A DNA stretch of 64,000 nt from Steromphala cineraria (GCA_916613615.1 OU744730.1:29200882-29264881); one strand, 5' to 3'; counted from the stretch's first letter, positions 12,591 through 25,781 are shown. The notes: generated from the letters alone by a model not told the origin. Program-made: numbers and translations.

Positions 12591-13749
12591 TTCCTAATCT
12601 TTAATATGAAAATGGGTATATTCAACACTAAAGTAGCTTATCATGTGTCATTAAAACATTTTCTGTTTGTGATCAGTGTATAAAGCTTTGAGTATATATT
12701 TAGAACGTTGTTATCTTCACAATGAAAAGGACCTTCCCACATTGGAAATAGCTCACCCATAATAATTTGCAAATTATTGATTGCAATCTAATAGGAGAAG
12801 AGATACCATGAATACACTATCGGAAAAATAATTTGAAATGGACATGCCTCTTTAGCTGGAGTGTAGCAAGTAACATGATAAGATTACTTTACACTGTAAT
12901 AAAACTGTAATCACAATTCATGTAATTTCAAACACTTAAGTCTTTAAAGCTGTGAGTTGGTTGTTTTCGTAATCGTTGTAAATGTTTAAACCCATGACAT
13001 AATGACAAACCCCCGTGGTGTTCTAAAGCCATTGTACACTGTAAGTGATCGCACAGGAACCCAGTTCGTCTTTGGGAACAATTTGTTGTAAAAGTGTTCT
13101 GCGTTTGAACCTCAGACCAAGTCTTACACTTGCAATGTTATTTACTGTACTTACACATAGCTTTTTGTCAGTCCAATCTATGATGGCTATTGTCGTACCA
13201 CATGACAAAAATCACGCCAGTCCTTGCATTGACATAGTAATCACCCCTGTCACGAAGTGTAGTATATACATGTAGGATTCCAGTTGTCTGTTGGTCTTAT
13301 ATATTAGCCTTAGACCGTATCTTGCATTTTTAAATGTTGGCAAAAGATATAAGGAATATTTCACAAGCAACCATTTTATAGTATTATATTTCAAATGACT
13401 CCTGAATTTGTATATAACGACTGAAAGCAAGCTTTATACCACCTCGTTTCATTTGTTACTAAATATAATACAAAGGAAGCAACATCATACTATAAATGCT
13501 CTCTCTATTTGTTAAGTAATTCAAATTCAACTCACATGAAAATCAATCTCTTAAAATATATTTCGTCTTAAAGAAAAACATGCCAAAAGAAAAGCAAAGC
13601 TTTGTTAAATTATGTAAAGGCAGCGAAATCTGTAACCTGTTTGATATCTAAATGTACCATTAACAATCGAAAACGTTATACACACAATGATTCTGTGTAA
13701 GTAAAATACCTTGTCTATGTGACTATAGAAATGCTTACATAAAAAATGT
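12591..13749. other. Non-coding stretch, nothing recognised
   Basis: Short overlapping frames on both strands around 13023-13430 have no recognisable domain. No RNA or repeat boundary found. Confidence 0.35.
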
Positions 13750-13905
13750 GTCACAAAATGAATGATCCTTGTCAGATGGCTTGACATTCACCATCAATAA
13801 CTTTGTCAGAGGTGTTTTCTGGAAAGACCTTTATTCATTTGGTTCGTTATATCGGTCAAGGCGAAAGAGCAGCAAACGGTTTTTATCCCCATTCAGAAGT
13901 ATAGT
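13750..13905. repeat. Duplicated block C: empty-site paralogue of the DIRS insertion
   Basis: This segment aligns with 23165-23243 on one side and with about 30300-30345 on the other, around the DIRS-like element. GACCTTTAT at 13829 corresponds to the left flank and GGTCAAGGCGAAAGAGCAGC to the right flank. It shows what the locus looks like without the retrotransposon. Confidence 0.65.
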
Positions 13906-14561
13906 CTCTGTTTTCTTCGATCACTTTTTACACTACACAACAGGCAAAAACATTCTTTTGATTCATTGATGTTTGTGACTACGATGGTAAAGAGGTGATG
14001 TTTCAACATCTGATTATACCAATTTGGTAATATGTATACCTTTCGTAGATTTACTTCTCAACATTTATCAAAATGTACAAATAGCAATTTCTATAGTTAA
14101 AACATAGTAGGTCAGTTCAGGTGCTGGTTGTACTAAGTTTACAACGTTGCAATATTGCATGGTGTAATGCAAGATTTGATATAAAAAAGATATATCATCT
14201 CCAATGACATCAATGTAACATGAGGGACTCTAAAACTGTTTTAACCTTTACATCGTATATCTTATTAAATGGTTAAAAGTTAAGATCAATGGATTCGAAT
14301 TTCATTTGAACCCAACAAAACGTTCAGTATGGAGGAATGCACAAACCAACATGACACATTCACAAACAAATAAATAAAGACTAATCTTCTTCCTAGTTTG
14401 TGTTATTGTGACTTTTGTTGATATTATGTTTCAGGTTAATGTTTATTGAATGTTCAATTCATAATTCAATAACAACTTCCATTTGTTTTGTTCCTTCGCA
14501 GTTTGGCATACATTCTGCTATTCAACAAAAACAAACTCATATTTTGACACTGTGGTAAATG
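13906..14561. other. Non-coding stretch, nothing recognised
   Basis: No supported gene, RNA gene or repeat. Confidence 0.4.
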
Positions 14562-14700
14562 GACAGACAGACAGACAGACATTTTATTCAGTATATAGGC
14601 CGAAGGCCCAAAATACAAATGCATAACACAATTGGAACAAGCGAACATAAAATTTACAGGTTTATGTATTTACAATTATAGCTCTAGTATTTTTTACACA
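14562..14700 (-). mobile_element. LINE 3' end fragment with GACA/TGTC tail
   Basis: Read on the minus strand this is a 3' untranslated end containing GGCCTTCGGCCTATATACTG, then AATAAAA, then a short TGTC microsatellite. The same arrangement (GGCC, TACTG, AATAAA) occurs at 39230-39300, where LINE coding sequence is attached. Interpreted as a 5'-truncated non-LTR retrotransposon insertion. Confidence 0.6.
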
Positions 14701-17700
14701 TGTCATTTGAGAAAATTACAAAAATTTGTGATAATATATCTATCGTTGCTGTTGAGGATATTAATTAAGATGTGGTAAATGGTTATAGATTGCAAAGGAT
14801 GATTTCTAGTGACGTTTGCATAGGTATTATCGTCAAACGAAAACACTCAATTACCGTTTTCAATTTATGTTTCATGATCATTTACAATTATATGAAATCA
14901 TTTAATTCGACAAATACACTTGCATTAACTAAAACGTCAACACAGTCTTGTTTCACAAATTAAAAATGTTAATAAGCCTGTGGCTAAATATAAATATACA
15001 GATATGATATCGCATCCTCAACGTCTCTGAAATCCATTTGATCTATACAAAGCAATAGAAATAAACTACTAATAAATCTTGTCAAAATGATGATGACAGG
15101 AATTAATAAATTTATTTATCTTAAGCAATGATTAAAAAGCATTCACAGAATGTATCAATGTTTAAAAGATATCAAATGAGTAAATTTGCACAGAGACATA
15201 GAAAAACATACACGACCAAGGTAATAGTGACCCTGACATTCAACATTCAACGTTTTAGCCTTGTAGTTTTCTCGTATTCAGTGTATTGTATGGATACTTT
15301 CTCATTGACTTCACAATGGAAATACAGTTCGTAAGATCATCATAGTGAAAAATATAAGGCAAATGTTGCTGTCACATTTTTTTTAAAGACAGCCTGTCCA
15401 CTGGTAATTAGAGAATGTGAACGGTTAAGTAGAAGTTATTTTGGTAACCAGTTTTTCTTCTTAGTGATCTATTGTCCACTTTCATTGTTTATGAGTTTCA
15501 AATGGTATTTTGAAACGAAAAGATAATTATCCGTTAATAAATCATCCTTATAAGATATATAAGTTGCTTCAAACACAGAAAGAAAGGCGTCACACATATA
15601 AAAGAAAATGAAATTTACCCAAACGATTTGAGTTAATATCATTTTTCTTTTGTACATTTAAAAGCCTTGTTACCTTGAATGATTGCACTAGGTACATGAG
15701 AACTGAAGGATGTACCTTAAAGAAAGCCTGAAGCTCTATGTTGCTGACGAGAAGATAAAATCCCTTAAGGGTAATTACCTGTGAATACTTAAAAAGTGCG
15801 CCATCAATAATATGTTGTCATGTGAATAGTTTTCTGTAGTGCATTCTTGCATAGACACTTTAATTGATATATATTAATCCTAAATATAATTTAAAAAATA
15901 CATGGTGAAAATACAGTGGGTAGGTTCAATATTTTACATATAAATCCTTAACAAAATATCAATCAACTTTAATTTCTGAAATTATATTACTGTTGAAAAA
16001 CGTAGCAGTGTCATTTGCACTTGAGGGAAGCAAACTTTCCTCTGGCTCAAGGATTATTGGATTTAAAACTTTGTTCAATGTTGATTTAAAATTAGATTAT
16101 GTCGTTATAGCATGATATGAGATATATCTATCAGTTATGAGTAGTCTATATTAAGTTTATTGATTATTTGCTAAATGTCAACTAATATTGAGATATATTC
16201 TGCATTTCATGTTCTTTAAAAGCAAGAAAACTAACTTTATTCACATCAAAAGATAAAAATATGCAGCAAAAGCAAAGACACACGAATACAAACAGATATA
16301 AAATGATTTGTTCCTAACGATAGAAGAGTGTCACATTTGAAAGGAGTACTCTGATAAAATAATATATTGTCATATTTATGACTTATCTCAAATATAGTTC
16401 ATATCAGTTTCATATTGTGATGTTACACTGTAGTAAAAACACCATTTTGATTAATATTTCAATAACATTGGACAACTGACGAAATCTTAAGCTTGCGATA
16501 TGATGTTGAATAGTAAATTTTTATAATTGAGATTTTAAACTGTTACTAATTTTCCCATTTCACATTCCTACACGGGTTTTGCTTAGCCGAGGTAATATAG
16601 GCCATACAGTCGATTGCACAATACTATCTAACTACAGCCTTTCGATTCCAAAGCTAAAGCGTGCTGCTAAAAGCTTTTGGGTAGCATGGACAAAATCGAT
16701 CTAGAGAGTGTCATCTTGTGACCTCTTGCAATTTATTAGGTAATTACGTGGCAGTGTGCTGGGCAATTATAATAAGGAACAATTTCAACATTAGGCCTGC
16801 AATCGATGGAACCAAATGTTAAGAATATCCTTAAATGTATTAGAAGTTTGATGTTTTTAATAACAATGTTTTTTAGATTTATTACCTTCAACAACTATAC
16901 AGAAACTGAGGTATGAGTTTCATAGATAGCAATATGCAGGTAATCAAACGTTTGTGTTTGTTCTTTAAAAAGGCATAACCACAGTTTTTGATGTATTTAA
17001 TTTTATTTCTTCAGATCCACAAAGTAAGAATTAATTAAATCAAAATGATTATGTTATGTAAAACATCTAGTCAATCCTACAGTCGCAGAATAAACATAAA
17101 AAATCAAGCACAATCTTCTTGACGATCAATTTCTTATAAACACCTTTTAATCCTGTGCGTTAGGAAAATGGACCTTGTTAGTTAAACCGAACACAGTTAA
17201 TGTACCTCCCTTTTATAGTGAATAATTTTCATTAAAAATATCATCTTGCAATTAGTGACATTAATTGTTTGGGGTTCCCGCGTGATCCCTAATCCTTAAA
17301 ACATGCAAAATGTTGAAAATAATGAGAGGTAATCATTAGGCATGACATGTCCGTTCATATTGAGTTAAATAATTATTCAAGTTTAAACTTATTTTCGACT
17401 TTACAATGACCAATATAAAATTATCATTGTCATCATTACTTTATTATGGCATTCGACAATGGCCATACTATTAACTTCATGTAAAACATGAAACACATAG
17501 GCTTGTCTTTATAATATTAAGAATCTAGGCATTATAAGAAAAGAGAAACCATATTCAGCTATACTTTCCCACTGTTTTTATAGCAAGCGGCATAACTCTG
17601 TAGGATTATGTATTACAACAGTGCTGTTTATGTCCTGTATTCATTGTTCATAACTAAAGTATATCATCTTTGATCACATTCTGTATTTGCAAAGATGACA

Positions 17701-18634
17701 TTAATCTGATTTTTGTATTTTGAAAAAAGCATCACATTTCCTTTAACATGTCTGTCTTAACTGCAATTTAGAAACTAAGTAACCATTACTTGATTTATCT
17801 AAACTGATATGTTACTAGCGTAAAATGAACTCAATTTTGTGATAAATTTCAGTAAATGATGACGTACATGTATCGTCATAATTTTTTATGGATAAGAATG
17901 AAAGGAGAAAACCTAAAGAAAAAACAACCTTAAAACTCGAGCACAAAATTTAAAATTGATCAATCTTTATGAAGTACATTTACATATAATGTCAGCAAAA
18001 TGTAATAGTCGTACTACCTTGCTAAAACTCGATTGTGTTGGGAGCCAGTGATGTTTTCTTTACCAAAATTTTCCCCACTGATCCAATTTTCAGGAATGTT
18101 ATTCTTGGACGAAATCGATATTCTCATAAAGTATCTCTGAAATCTATAGATTTCATTTCGCCTCGAGTCATAAATTTGTTTATCTATGTCCATCTTGATG
18201 TGGTAACTTTGGAGCAGTAATTGAAAATAGGAAAAGAGTATTGAAGAATCACACACAGAAAGTAGCATTTTAATGACAGTATCACAAGACATGCTTAAGT
18301 TGATTCCTTCACTAAATAACCTAAATAATGTAATACCACGATGATCAAATATTAATTTGTTCACCGTTTCAGGTATATAGTTATAAAACTAATATTGTAA
18401 GGTTTTGAAAACAGACTTAATTACATCAATTAAGTTGTCCACATTTCACATATACTATCTGAAATATATCAAATTCATCACACATTATGAATCTGATACT
18501 CATGACAAAACATTTTCTGTGATCAACCATAAAAGTTATGTTAAGGAAATGCATACAGCTCAAAAGTTGATCTACAGAGATCATATTCGAGTTAACATGC
18601 ATTAATGAAATTATAAAGCAAGGCTCTTGACTAT
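14701..18634. other. Long AT-rich non-coding stretch, nothing recognised
   Basis: About 3.9 kb with stops in all frames. The overlapping frames at 18014-18364 and 18035-18220 have no recognisable motif. No RNA gene, tandem repeat or mobile-element boundary found. Confidence 0.4.
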
Positions 18635-18800
18635 CACAGACCCATTATTCTCATGTTTTCAGACAAGCTTCCTGGCCCGCACTGCAATCGGTACGGCAAG
18701 GGAATCAAAGATATGATGTCAATGGCAAGGGACTGTTAAGTTACACAGATGAATAGAACTGCAGCTGACAATTGGCTCTATGGATAAATGAATGTTCTTT
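18635..18800 (+). pseudogene. Decayed copy of the CUB-like exon
   Basis: Aligns with 10968-11140, sharing CCATTATTCTCATGTTTT and GGCAAGGGACTGTT. Frame-disrupting indels and stops break the cysteine-containing region (GACTGTTAAGTT, CAGATGAATAG), and the second half of the exon cannot be followed. An acceptor-like TTTTCAG remains at about 18657-18663. Confidence 0.6.
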
Positions 18801-19518
18801 GTGTTTTATAGATTATTATAGCTGTCTTGATCGTGTGTAGAGCTGCAATAGATATCTTACTCTCAATGAGCAAGATTCGCGAAGACCCTTAAAAATAGTA
18901 GTAATACTTTTGGTTATTCTTGTTTTACATGTCTCTCTAGAGGGAGTTGTATATTAGCTGCATCAGTTTGAAAAAGTTTAGATTTAGATTGCATTAGCTC
19001 AGTTCAGATGTTCTTTTCATCAGCTTTATGTTGAAACTGGACGGTACTACAGCACAGCTAGATTAATGGCAACCTCTAACTTTGAAATTTTAAGAAATTC
19101 ATCAATGTACATCTTTAAAGCTATGTGGTATATAAATGAACATCTTCAAACTAAACTGTAATAGTATCTACATGTACATGTAAATGCGTCTTGACGAGCA
19201 ATTGCTTATTGTAGTCATGGGCCGATGACCTACACTATTTTGGTAATAAAGAATTGAATATGCTAAGGGTTCTTTATTGGGTTTGTCAATATAAATCACA
19301 GTTGTAAGGCCAGTAGACAGATCCAATAGGAAGAAGATTGACAGGACAATAGAACAGATGGAACAAAAGGCAAAGTGAGAGAAAAACAGCATGTTTTAGA
19401 ACAACACAAGGATGGCGATGAGGGTTCACAATTGAATATACATTGTTGTGTGATACACTTCAATACTATGTGGAAGCGTAGTTGCATTACATTCTGAACT
19501 TTCTGTGTTGGTTAATGT

Positions 19519-19567
19519 CCGAGTAACTCTCCATTCCTAAAAAATAATGGAATCGAGAGTTACGAGG
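19519..19567. repeat. Short hairpin-forming inverted repeat
   Basis: CCGAGTAACTCTCCATTCC is followed after an A-rich loop by GGAATCGAGAGTTACGAG, an 18-bp stem with one mismatch. A related hairpin (CTCCATTACTGAG...AATAATGGAG) lies at about 19676. Possibly the ends of a small foldback element. Confidence 0.5.
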
Positions 19568-20254
19568 ATATTAATCGACTTAAATTACACTCAACTTAAT
19601 GCCTTTTCAAACATATAACTTAAAATATCTAACAAATTGAAATTTGAAGAGAAAAACTTGATGTAAAATACAACGCTCCATTACTGAGAAATAATGGAGC
19701 GAGAGAACAACAGGATGACGTCACAAGTGTAATTTAATTAGTATTCTGATACCACATCGTGTGGTTTCGTCATTTCATGATCATGTACTGTCTGATATCA
19801 TTAAGGAAAATACCTTATGTACAATATGCTCTTTCACACGAGGTCATACTTAGTGCAATGTGCAATGTAGCATGAGGACTAAAACAAACCTGATGTATTG
19901 AAAATAAATCTGTTTACATGTTCCAATCCCCATTGGTACACATAGGGATTACCTCTTCCTCTGTATAACAACTTTAGTTCGTTCATTCTCTCGAATAGCA
20001 ACCATAACAAATTCAAGACTCTACGTGAGAGCAGCCAGTATATATAATGAAATGATTTGATTCATTCACCAGCCTCTATCGTGACTTTGTGCATTACAAT
20101 GTTGACGCCATAGAGTATAGGCATTATCAAATTATCTATATCAATACCCAATACGAGCACCTTGTCATCTGAGGAATTTAATTGTGATTTTATTCAATAA
20201 TTCAACAAACTGAAAATGACGTATAAAAATGTTTCTTTTGGATAATTAATATAA

Positions 20255-20390
20255 GTTGTATGCTTCTCACGAGGGTAATTCGGTCTTATTTACCATCTTT
20301 TTATAAATGTTGCCCGAGCCGCTCGGCGAGTGCTGACATTTCTTCAAAGATGGTACATTAGACCGTATTACCGAGGGAGAAGCATACAAC
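20255..20390. repeat. Foldback element, about 136 bp
   Basis: GTTGTATGCTTCTC at 20255 pairs with GAGAAGCATACAAC ending at 20390. The complementarity continues inward through the ACCATCTTT/AAAGATGGT region to a short GC-rich loop (CCGCTCGGCG). This long imperfect palindrome is typical of a foldback MITE and would form a long hairpin if transcribed. Confidence 0.7.
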
Positions 20391-20860
20391 GTATTTATCT
20401 TACCGTCATGTCTGAAGAAAGTATATTTATTTTACTTTGACCGCCGTTAACGGATGAGCCATCACCGTATGAACGTCCTTGACCCTTAATGTAAACAAAA
20501 TGTCGTCATCCAACCAGACAGAAATGTTACGAATCGAGTTACGTAAAACTACTAGCCACAACATGCTTAAAAACGGATTTTAATTCTATTCACAGGCAAT
20601 TTAGTCAAAATATTCAATTCAGCAAATTTGAGCAACTGTCCTCAGTAGTGCATACAACTATATGGAATAAGTGAAATAACGTTGGTGTTGGCATCAGATA
20701 TGTATCTGCTTTATGGATAATAACAATTACACCTTCAACATAACGGATATAATTCACTCAGCTCTGATTGGCGATATCGATTTCATTAACAACACAATCG
20801 TAATACGTCACATCACAACTGACTTGAAACTGTGTATTCTCAAGTGAATATGATCGATAA

Positions 20861-21365
20861 CAATATGGTTATCTGGAAAGGGAAATGAGTACTTAATGTT
20901 TGAGTACAGTTGACCGCAATAAGAACTGGCATGCTAGTCAGTTTAAGTTACATGAGATATGGTTAGCTGTTCTTCTCGCAAAGAACTCGACTAGAATATT
21001 GACAAGAAACTTTACAGGGATTTGTATCCCCATACAATAACTCTTAGGTATGTTTAAAAAAATCTAAAGGGTTGGTAATTTCTAATATATAAGTAAATTA
21101 TTTATTGAGAAACACAAACTGAAAATTTATATCAAATACTCATTCAAAATATTTAAAAAAACGGATCATAAACTTGGGTAGTCATGAAAATGTTTGAATA
21201 ACGTCACGATACCGTTCTATGGCATGTGTGGTGTCATAGTGATATCAAACATGCATGTTACTTGTCATGTTTCGAGGAAAACATGTAGATATTTACTGCA
21301 ATATTTGAATTACAATTCTTAAATCTTAAAAATACACAACCATTTCTTTAACCTTTCTTACTTTT
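20861..21365. other. Non-coding stretch, nothing recognised
   Basis: No supported gene or repeat. Confidence 0.4.
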
Positions 21366-21896
21366 TATCCCACCGGTATGTAATAACGTGGGATATAGTC
21401 ATCGCCCTGTCCGTCTGTACGTCCGTCCGTCCGTCCGTCCGTACGTCCGTTATCATTTCGTTTCCGGAGGAGAACTCAAAAACCGGTCCAAATATCTTTC
21501 TGAAACTTTACATGAGTTTGCCCACCTACTGAAGTGGTGCCTTTTGATATTTTCACATTTCTGAAAATTTTATTTGTTATTATTTCTATGGAAACGCCTC
21601 TTATTTGGACTCTTTTCATGAAAGGTTTCGTTTCATATATATAAAATCGGTCCACATATCTTTCTGAAACTGTACATGTGTATTGCCCACCTACTGAAGT
21701 GGTGCCTTTTGATATGTTCACATTTCTGAAAATTTTATTTTTTATTATTACCATGGAAACGGCTCTTATTTGGACTCTGTTCATGAAAGGTTTTGTTTCA
21801 TATATATTAGCTTATACTATTATGAACCTTGCTTGAACAAGTTACAATTGTCTTTCAAAGGTTTACATCTTACGACCATGTGGAACCGGTGGGATA
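21366..21896. mobile_element. Non-autonomous element with short TIRs and two 175-bp units
   Basis: Bounded by the 12-bp inverted pair TATCCCACCGGT (21366-21377) and ACCGGTGGGATA (21885-21896). Inside is a GTCC-rich microsatellite (about 21408-21450), one TTTCCGGAG motif and two tandem units containing CACCTACTGAAGTGGTGCCT. No transposase seen. Confidence 0.6.
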
Positions 21897-22889
21897 TGTC
21901 ATCTTCTGATGACTCTTGTTTCATTCTCATTAAAAAAGGTAGACATTTGTTTGGTGCGTTGCGAGACATGATAAAAATTACATCAAAGTAACGCTACAAT
22001 TAACGGTACAAAGGTGAAGGAATGAGAAAAGTATTATGATTCTGGACATAACGAAAAAAAGAGGGAATACGAGTTATTATGGTCCTCATGAAATACAGAG
22101 GGAAGTAGAAATGGTTGTGATCATATTTCTTAGATTATGTTTAGATTATGTATTAATATTCAATGCAATATTTAGTAGTAACTTTGTTTCTTGATCATGA
22201 CTGCTTCAAGATGGCTACTGTCAAATACCCGCTACTAACCAAATCACAAGATATTCCAGTCCACGAGTGATTGATACAGGTATGACTGAAATAAGAGACA
22301 ATATTTCAAACTTACATGTAGTTGGATTTGTAATTTGGAAACATTATCATTTCAAGTTTACGACAGGCTTTTTGAAAAAAAAACATTAAAGGAATTTTTT
22401 TTAACTAGGCGAGAGAGCAAAGAGAAAACAGTTTTATTTGTTTTAAACGTCCTATAGCAATAACGTGTCAACGACGTAATGCAAAATAAAGTTCAATATC
22501 GACAATATCGTTTTCTAAATCAACTTCCATGAATTATCAATTTTAAACATCATTACCAAATATTTTGAAATTACGACACTATTGTTGTTGGAACAGCCAA
22601 AACACGAAAAATGTCTTTATCTCAAGAAAGAGTATTCTCCTTCACAAGTCATATGCTTAATAATATAATTAGAAAACAACTGAATAGGGTAAAATCACTT
22701 TTGTGTTTTAGAATGTTGAAAGTTGGTAGCGTTTATTTAAGACACCAGTATATTCCTTTGAAATAAGGATACATAGACTAGATTATATTGATTCATTACA
22801 TAAGAAATTGCATATATATGACATTAGAGTGTAATCAATTATGGAAAAGATTTATAAATGTAACCTTTGGTGGATTTGAGATAAGAGTA
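21897..22889. other. Non-coding stretch, nothing recognised
   Basis: AT-rich host DNA leading up to the duplicated DIRS region; no gene seen. Confidence 0.4.
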
Positions 22890-23243
22890 ACAATGAAAAC
22901 TTGTTAAAGCGTTACAAATTATATCCTGAGTTATTACAGTTATTTATTATTAGCTTAATGAAATCTGACTATGTTTAGAAATAACGTTTTAAAAAATATG
23001 AGGGAATTTAAAGGTTGGCTTCATGATGTGAGGATAATAAAATGTCTAAGAACATAAGAAACAAGAAGATTTTAAACAAATATCATGTTCTCTCAGTCAA
23101 CGACTCTGTCTATAATCTGGGACTGCAACAATCCAAAATCTTCCTTCTAAAGAGGTGTTGATCAGATGAATAGCCCTTGTCAGGTGGCGTGAGGTTCTTC
23201 ATCAATCCCTTTGTGAGAAGATTTTCCTGTTGAGACCTTTATC

Positions 23244-25076
23244 TAATAGTACGTTTTTGATTAAACGTCATTATTTTTACTTACCGTAGACAAGTGACCT
23301 TAGCCTTGTTAGCCATATAACATGTAATCGACTCATTCCCACAGAAGTAATGAAAACATCATTACACAGATCAATCAGAGTTACCCGCCCGTCACTAGTC
23401 CACTGTGTGGCGTGACCTGTCATCCAATTAGAATCATTCACATTACCTAGGAGTCCCAATTAACGACGGATGCGTAAGAGTGGAGGCGGGACGGGTATGA
23501 CGACGGTCACTTGTCTACGGTAAGTAAAAATAATGACGTTTAATCAAAAACGTACTATTATTCAGTTACTAACCTCCGACAAGTGACCTTAGCCTGATAC
23601 CACTGTAGGAGGCGGGTAGAATTCGTCGCATAACGGTAACTCTCAAGATTGCTCTGATGATCGGCGACCTAGCGAGCGGCCGTTCTAATGAGGATTAATT
23701 GTCTGACCTCTCGCGGTCGACGATCCCTAATTAAAACACCACAAAACCACTATAACCATTCAACAAGCAAGTTTATTAAATGAGTTAAGAGCCCCTCTCA
23801 ACTCGTGAGGCCTTGTTAGCGTGGATGGTTGCGCCCCCTGCCAGGGGGGGCCCCGTGGTTCGCTGCTGGGCAAAGACCTGCGCCCCCAGACGGGCTACGC
23901 CCTCCAGGTCCTCCGTGGAGACATCGCGCAGGTAATGGTTGGCGAACACCAAGCCCGACTTCCAGAAGCAGCCGGCCATGATGTCCGCCACTGACAAGTT
24001 GCTGTGCAGGGCCATAGTCGCCGATATGGCCCTGATCTCATGCGGGTTGGTCCGCGCCGGCGCCGGCAGTCCAGCCGCCTTGTAGGCGTCCACTACCGCC
24101 GACCTAAGATAAACTCCCAGCTGCCTCTTGTCCAACTCCTTTGAACTTGTCTGGGAGTGAGGCAAGAAGAGCCTGCGCCTCCCCTGTCTCAGCGTGCGCG
24201 TCTTTTCCACGTAGATGCGCAGAGCGCGTACCGGGCAGAGGAGGCGTTCCTGTTCATCCTTAGGCTCGATAGCCGAGGAGATTGACGGCAGTGTGAACGT
24301 CCGTCCACGCTCGTCAGCGCCCTGGTTCTTACACAAGAACTCCGGTGCTAGACCCAAAGTCGCTGACCCTCCATCTCTCACCTCAAACCTGAGCAAATCA
24401 GCTTGCAGCGCGTGCAACTCTGATATTCTGGCCGCTGACCCCATTGCCACTTAGAAGCAAGTCTTAATGGTGAGACGCAGCAGCGTCGTGTCCGTCAGCG
24501 GCTCATAGTGCTCAGACTTGAGGTGATTCAAAACTATCGCCAGATCCCACTCTGGCGGTCTCAGTTTGTGGCGGCCATCCACGTTCCTGTACGTCCTAAT
24601 GAGCTCCTTAAGGACCGAGGTGTTCAAGTCGGGATCCTTTTTGCGAAGGACGGACAAAATGGCCGCGAGGTTCGTGTGGATGGAGGAAGCATTAAGCTTC
24701 CTCACTGTGCGTAGGTGGACCAGGTAATCCGCGACCTGGGGCACCGTTACCGACCGCACATCGAACCCCTTCCCTTCGCAAAAGGTCATGAAAGCAGACC
24801 ATTGAAAATCGTACAGCTTGCGCGTGGATGACCGCTGTGAGGTCGCCACTGCGCTGGCTACCGCTTCCGAGAACCCTGCGCTCCTCATTCCGTCTTGGAG
24901 ACAACCCATACGTGCAGATGTAGAACCTGGGGGTTCTCGTGCACCCGTCTGCTTGGGTTGCTCCTGAGAAGGTCCCACCTGGTTGGCAAGGGAACCGGCT
25001 CCTGAGCACAGAGTCTCCGGAGGGGGACATACCATGGCCTTGCCGGCCAGTTCGGTGCGACCAGGAGCAGACGCAG
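23244..25076 (-). mobile_element. Partial duplicate of the DIRS-like element (3' part)
   Basis: Carries the terminal repeat (23289-23442), the internal complementary region (23505-23594) and a recombinase gene cut off at its 5' end by the duplication junction. It lacks the RT, RNase H and gag regions and cannot be an independent insertion, since its left host flank is the same as that of the full copy. Confidence 0.85.
23785..25076 (-). pseudogene. Tyrosine recombinase, duplicate copy, in-frame stop
   Basis: Two frames joined by an in-frame TAA (24451-24453). The upstream part has the N-terminal core-binding region (STRKLYDFQW, VADYLVHLRT). The downstream part has the catalytic domain: Arg in SAARISELHAL, the H-x-x-R box in NPHEIRAISATMA, and Trp and Tyr in FWKSGLVFANHYLRD. 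It differs from the copy at 25972-27222 by one residue in the catalytic part (Gly for Glu in RDGGSATLG). The 5' end is replaced by the duplication junction. Confidence 0.8.
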
Positions 25077-25475
25077 ACAATGAAAACTTGTTAAAGCGTT
25101 ACAAATTATGTCCTGAGTTATTACAGTTATTTATTATTAGCTTAATGAAATCTGACTATGTTTAGAAATAACGTTTTAAAAAATATGAGGGAATTTAAAG
25201 GTTGGCTTCATGATGTGAGGATAATAAAATGTCTAAGAACATAAGAAACAAGAAGATTTTAAACAAATATCATGTTCTCTCAGTCAACGACTCTGTCTAT
25301 AATCTGGGACTGCAACAATCCAAAATCTTCCTTCTAAAGAGGTGTTGATCAGATGAATAGCCCTTGTCAGGTGGCGTGAGGTTCTTCATCAATCCCTTTG
25401 TGAGAAGATTTTCCTGTTGAGACCTTTATCTAATAGTACGTTTTTGATTAAACGTCATTATTTTTACTTACCCTA

Positions 25476-25629
25476 GACAAGTGACCTTAGCCTTGTTAGC
25501 CATATAACATGTAATCGACTCATTCCCACAGAAGTAATGAAAACATCATTACACAGATCAATCAGAGTTACCCGCCCGTCACTAGTCCACTGTGTGGCGT
25601 GACCTGTCATCCAATTAGAATCATTCACA
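25476..25629. repeat. DIRS inverted terminal repeat, 3' side
   Basis: 154 bp from GACAAGTGACCTTAGCC to AGAATCATTCACA, the reverse complement of 30123-30276. Outside it lies a 3'-specific end (about 25431-25475, TAATAGTACGTTTTTG onward) that differs from the 5' end. Confidence 0.9.
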
Positions 25630-25691
25630 TTACCTAGGAGTCCCAATTAACGACGGATGCGTAAGAGTGGAGGCGGGACGGGTATGACGAC

Positions 25692-25781
25692 GGTCACTTG
25701 TCTACGGTAAGTAAAAATAATGACGTTTAATCAAAAACGTACTATTATTCAGTTACTAACCTCCGACAAGTGACCTTAGCC
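25692..25781. other. DIRS internal complementary region
   Basis: The left half (25692-25747) is the reverse complement of the element's 3' outer end, with one mismatch in this copy and none in the duplicate at 23505-23560. The right half (25742-25781) is the reverse complement of the 5' outer end (30260-30299), with one mismatch. The halves overlap at CTATTA. In DIRS1-type models this segment templates joining of the two ends into a circle. Confidence 0.88.

Larger units (their letters stand above)
18625..20860. repeat. Duplicated block B, copy 2
   Basis: Collinear, diverged copy of 10945-12590. It contains a decayed CUB-like exon near its start and two hairpin-forming inserts (19519-19567 and 20255-20390) absent from copy 1. 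Confidence 0.6.
22890..25076. repeat. 2187-bp tandem duplication, left copy
   Basis: Identical to 25077-27263 except for about four substitutions (for example A/G at 22931, G/C at 23286, A/G at 24275, C/T at 24375). It contains 354 bp of host flank followed by the 3' end of the DIRS-like element and most of its recombinase gene. The junction at about 25075-25077 carries one untemplated base or minimal microhomology. Because it spans a host/element boundary, it arose after insertion, or is an assembly artefact. Confidence 0.9.

Noticed and set aside
13023..13430. Overlapping frames on both strands as a possible exon pair
   Set aside because: A GTAAGT-like donor is present on the minus strand, but no frame gives a recognisable domain and the strands conflict.
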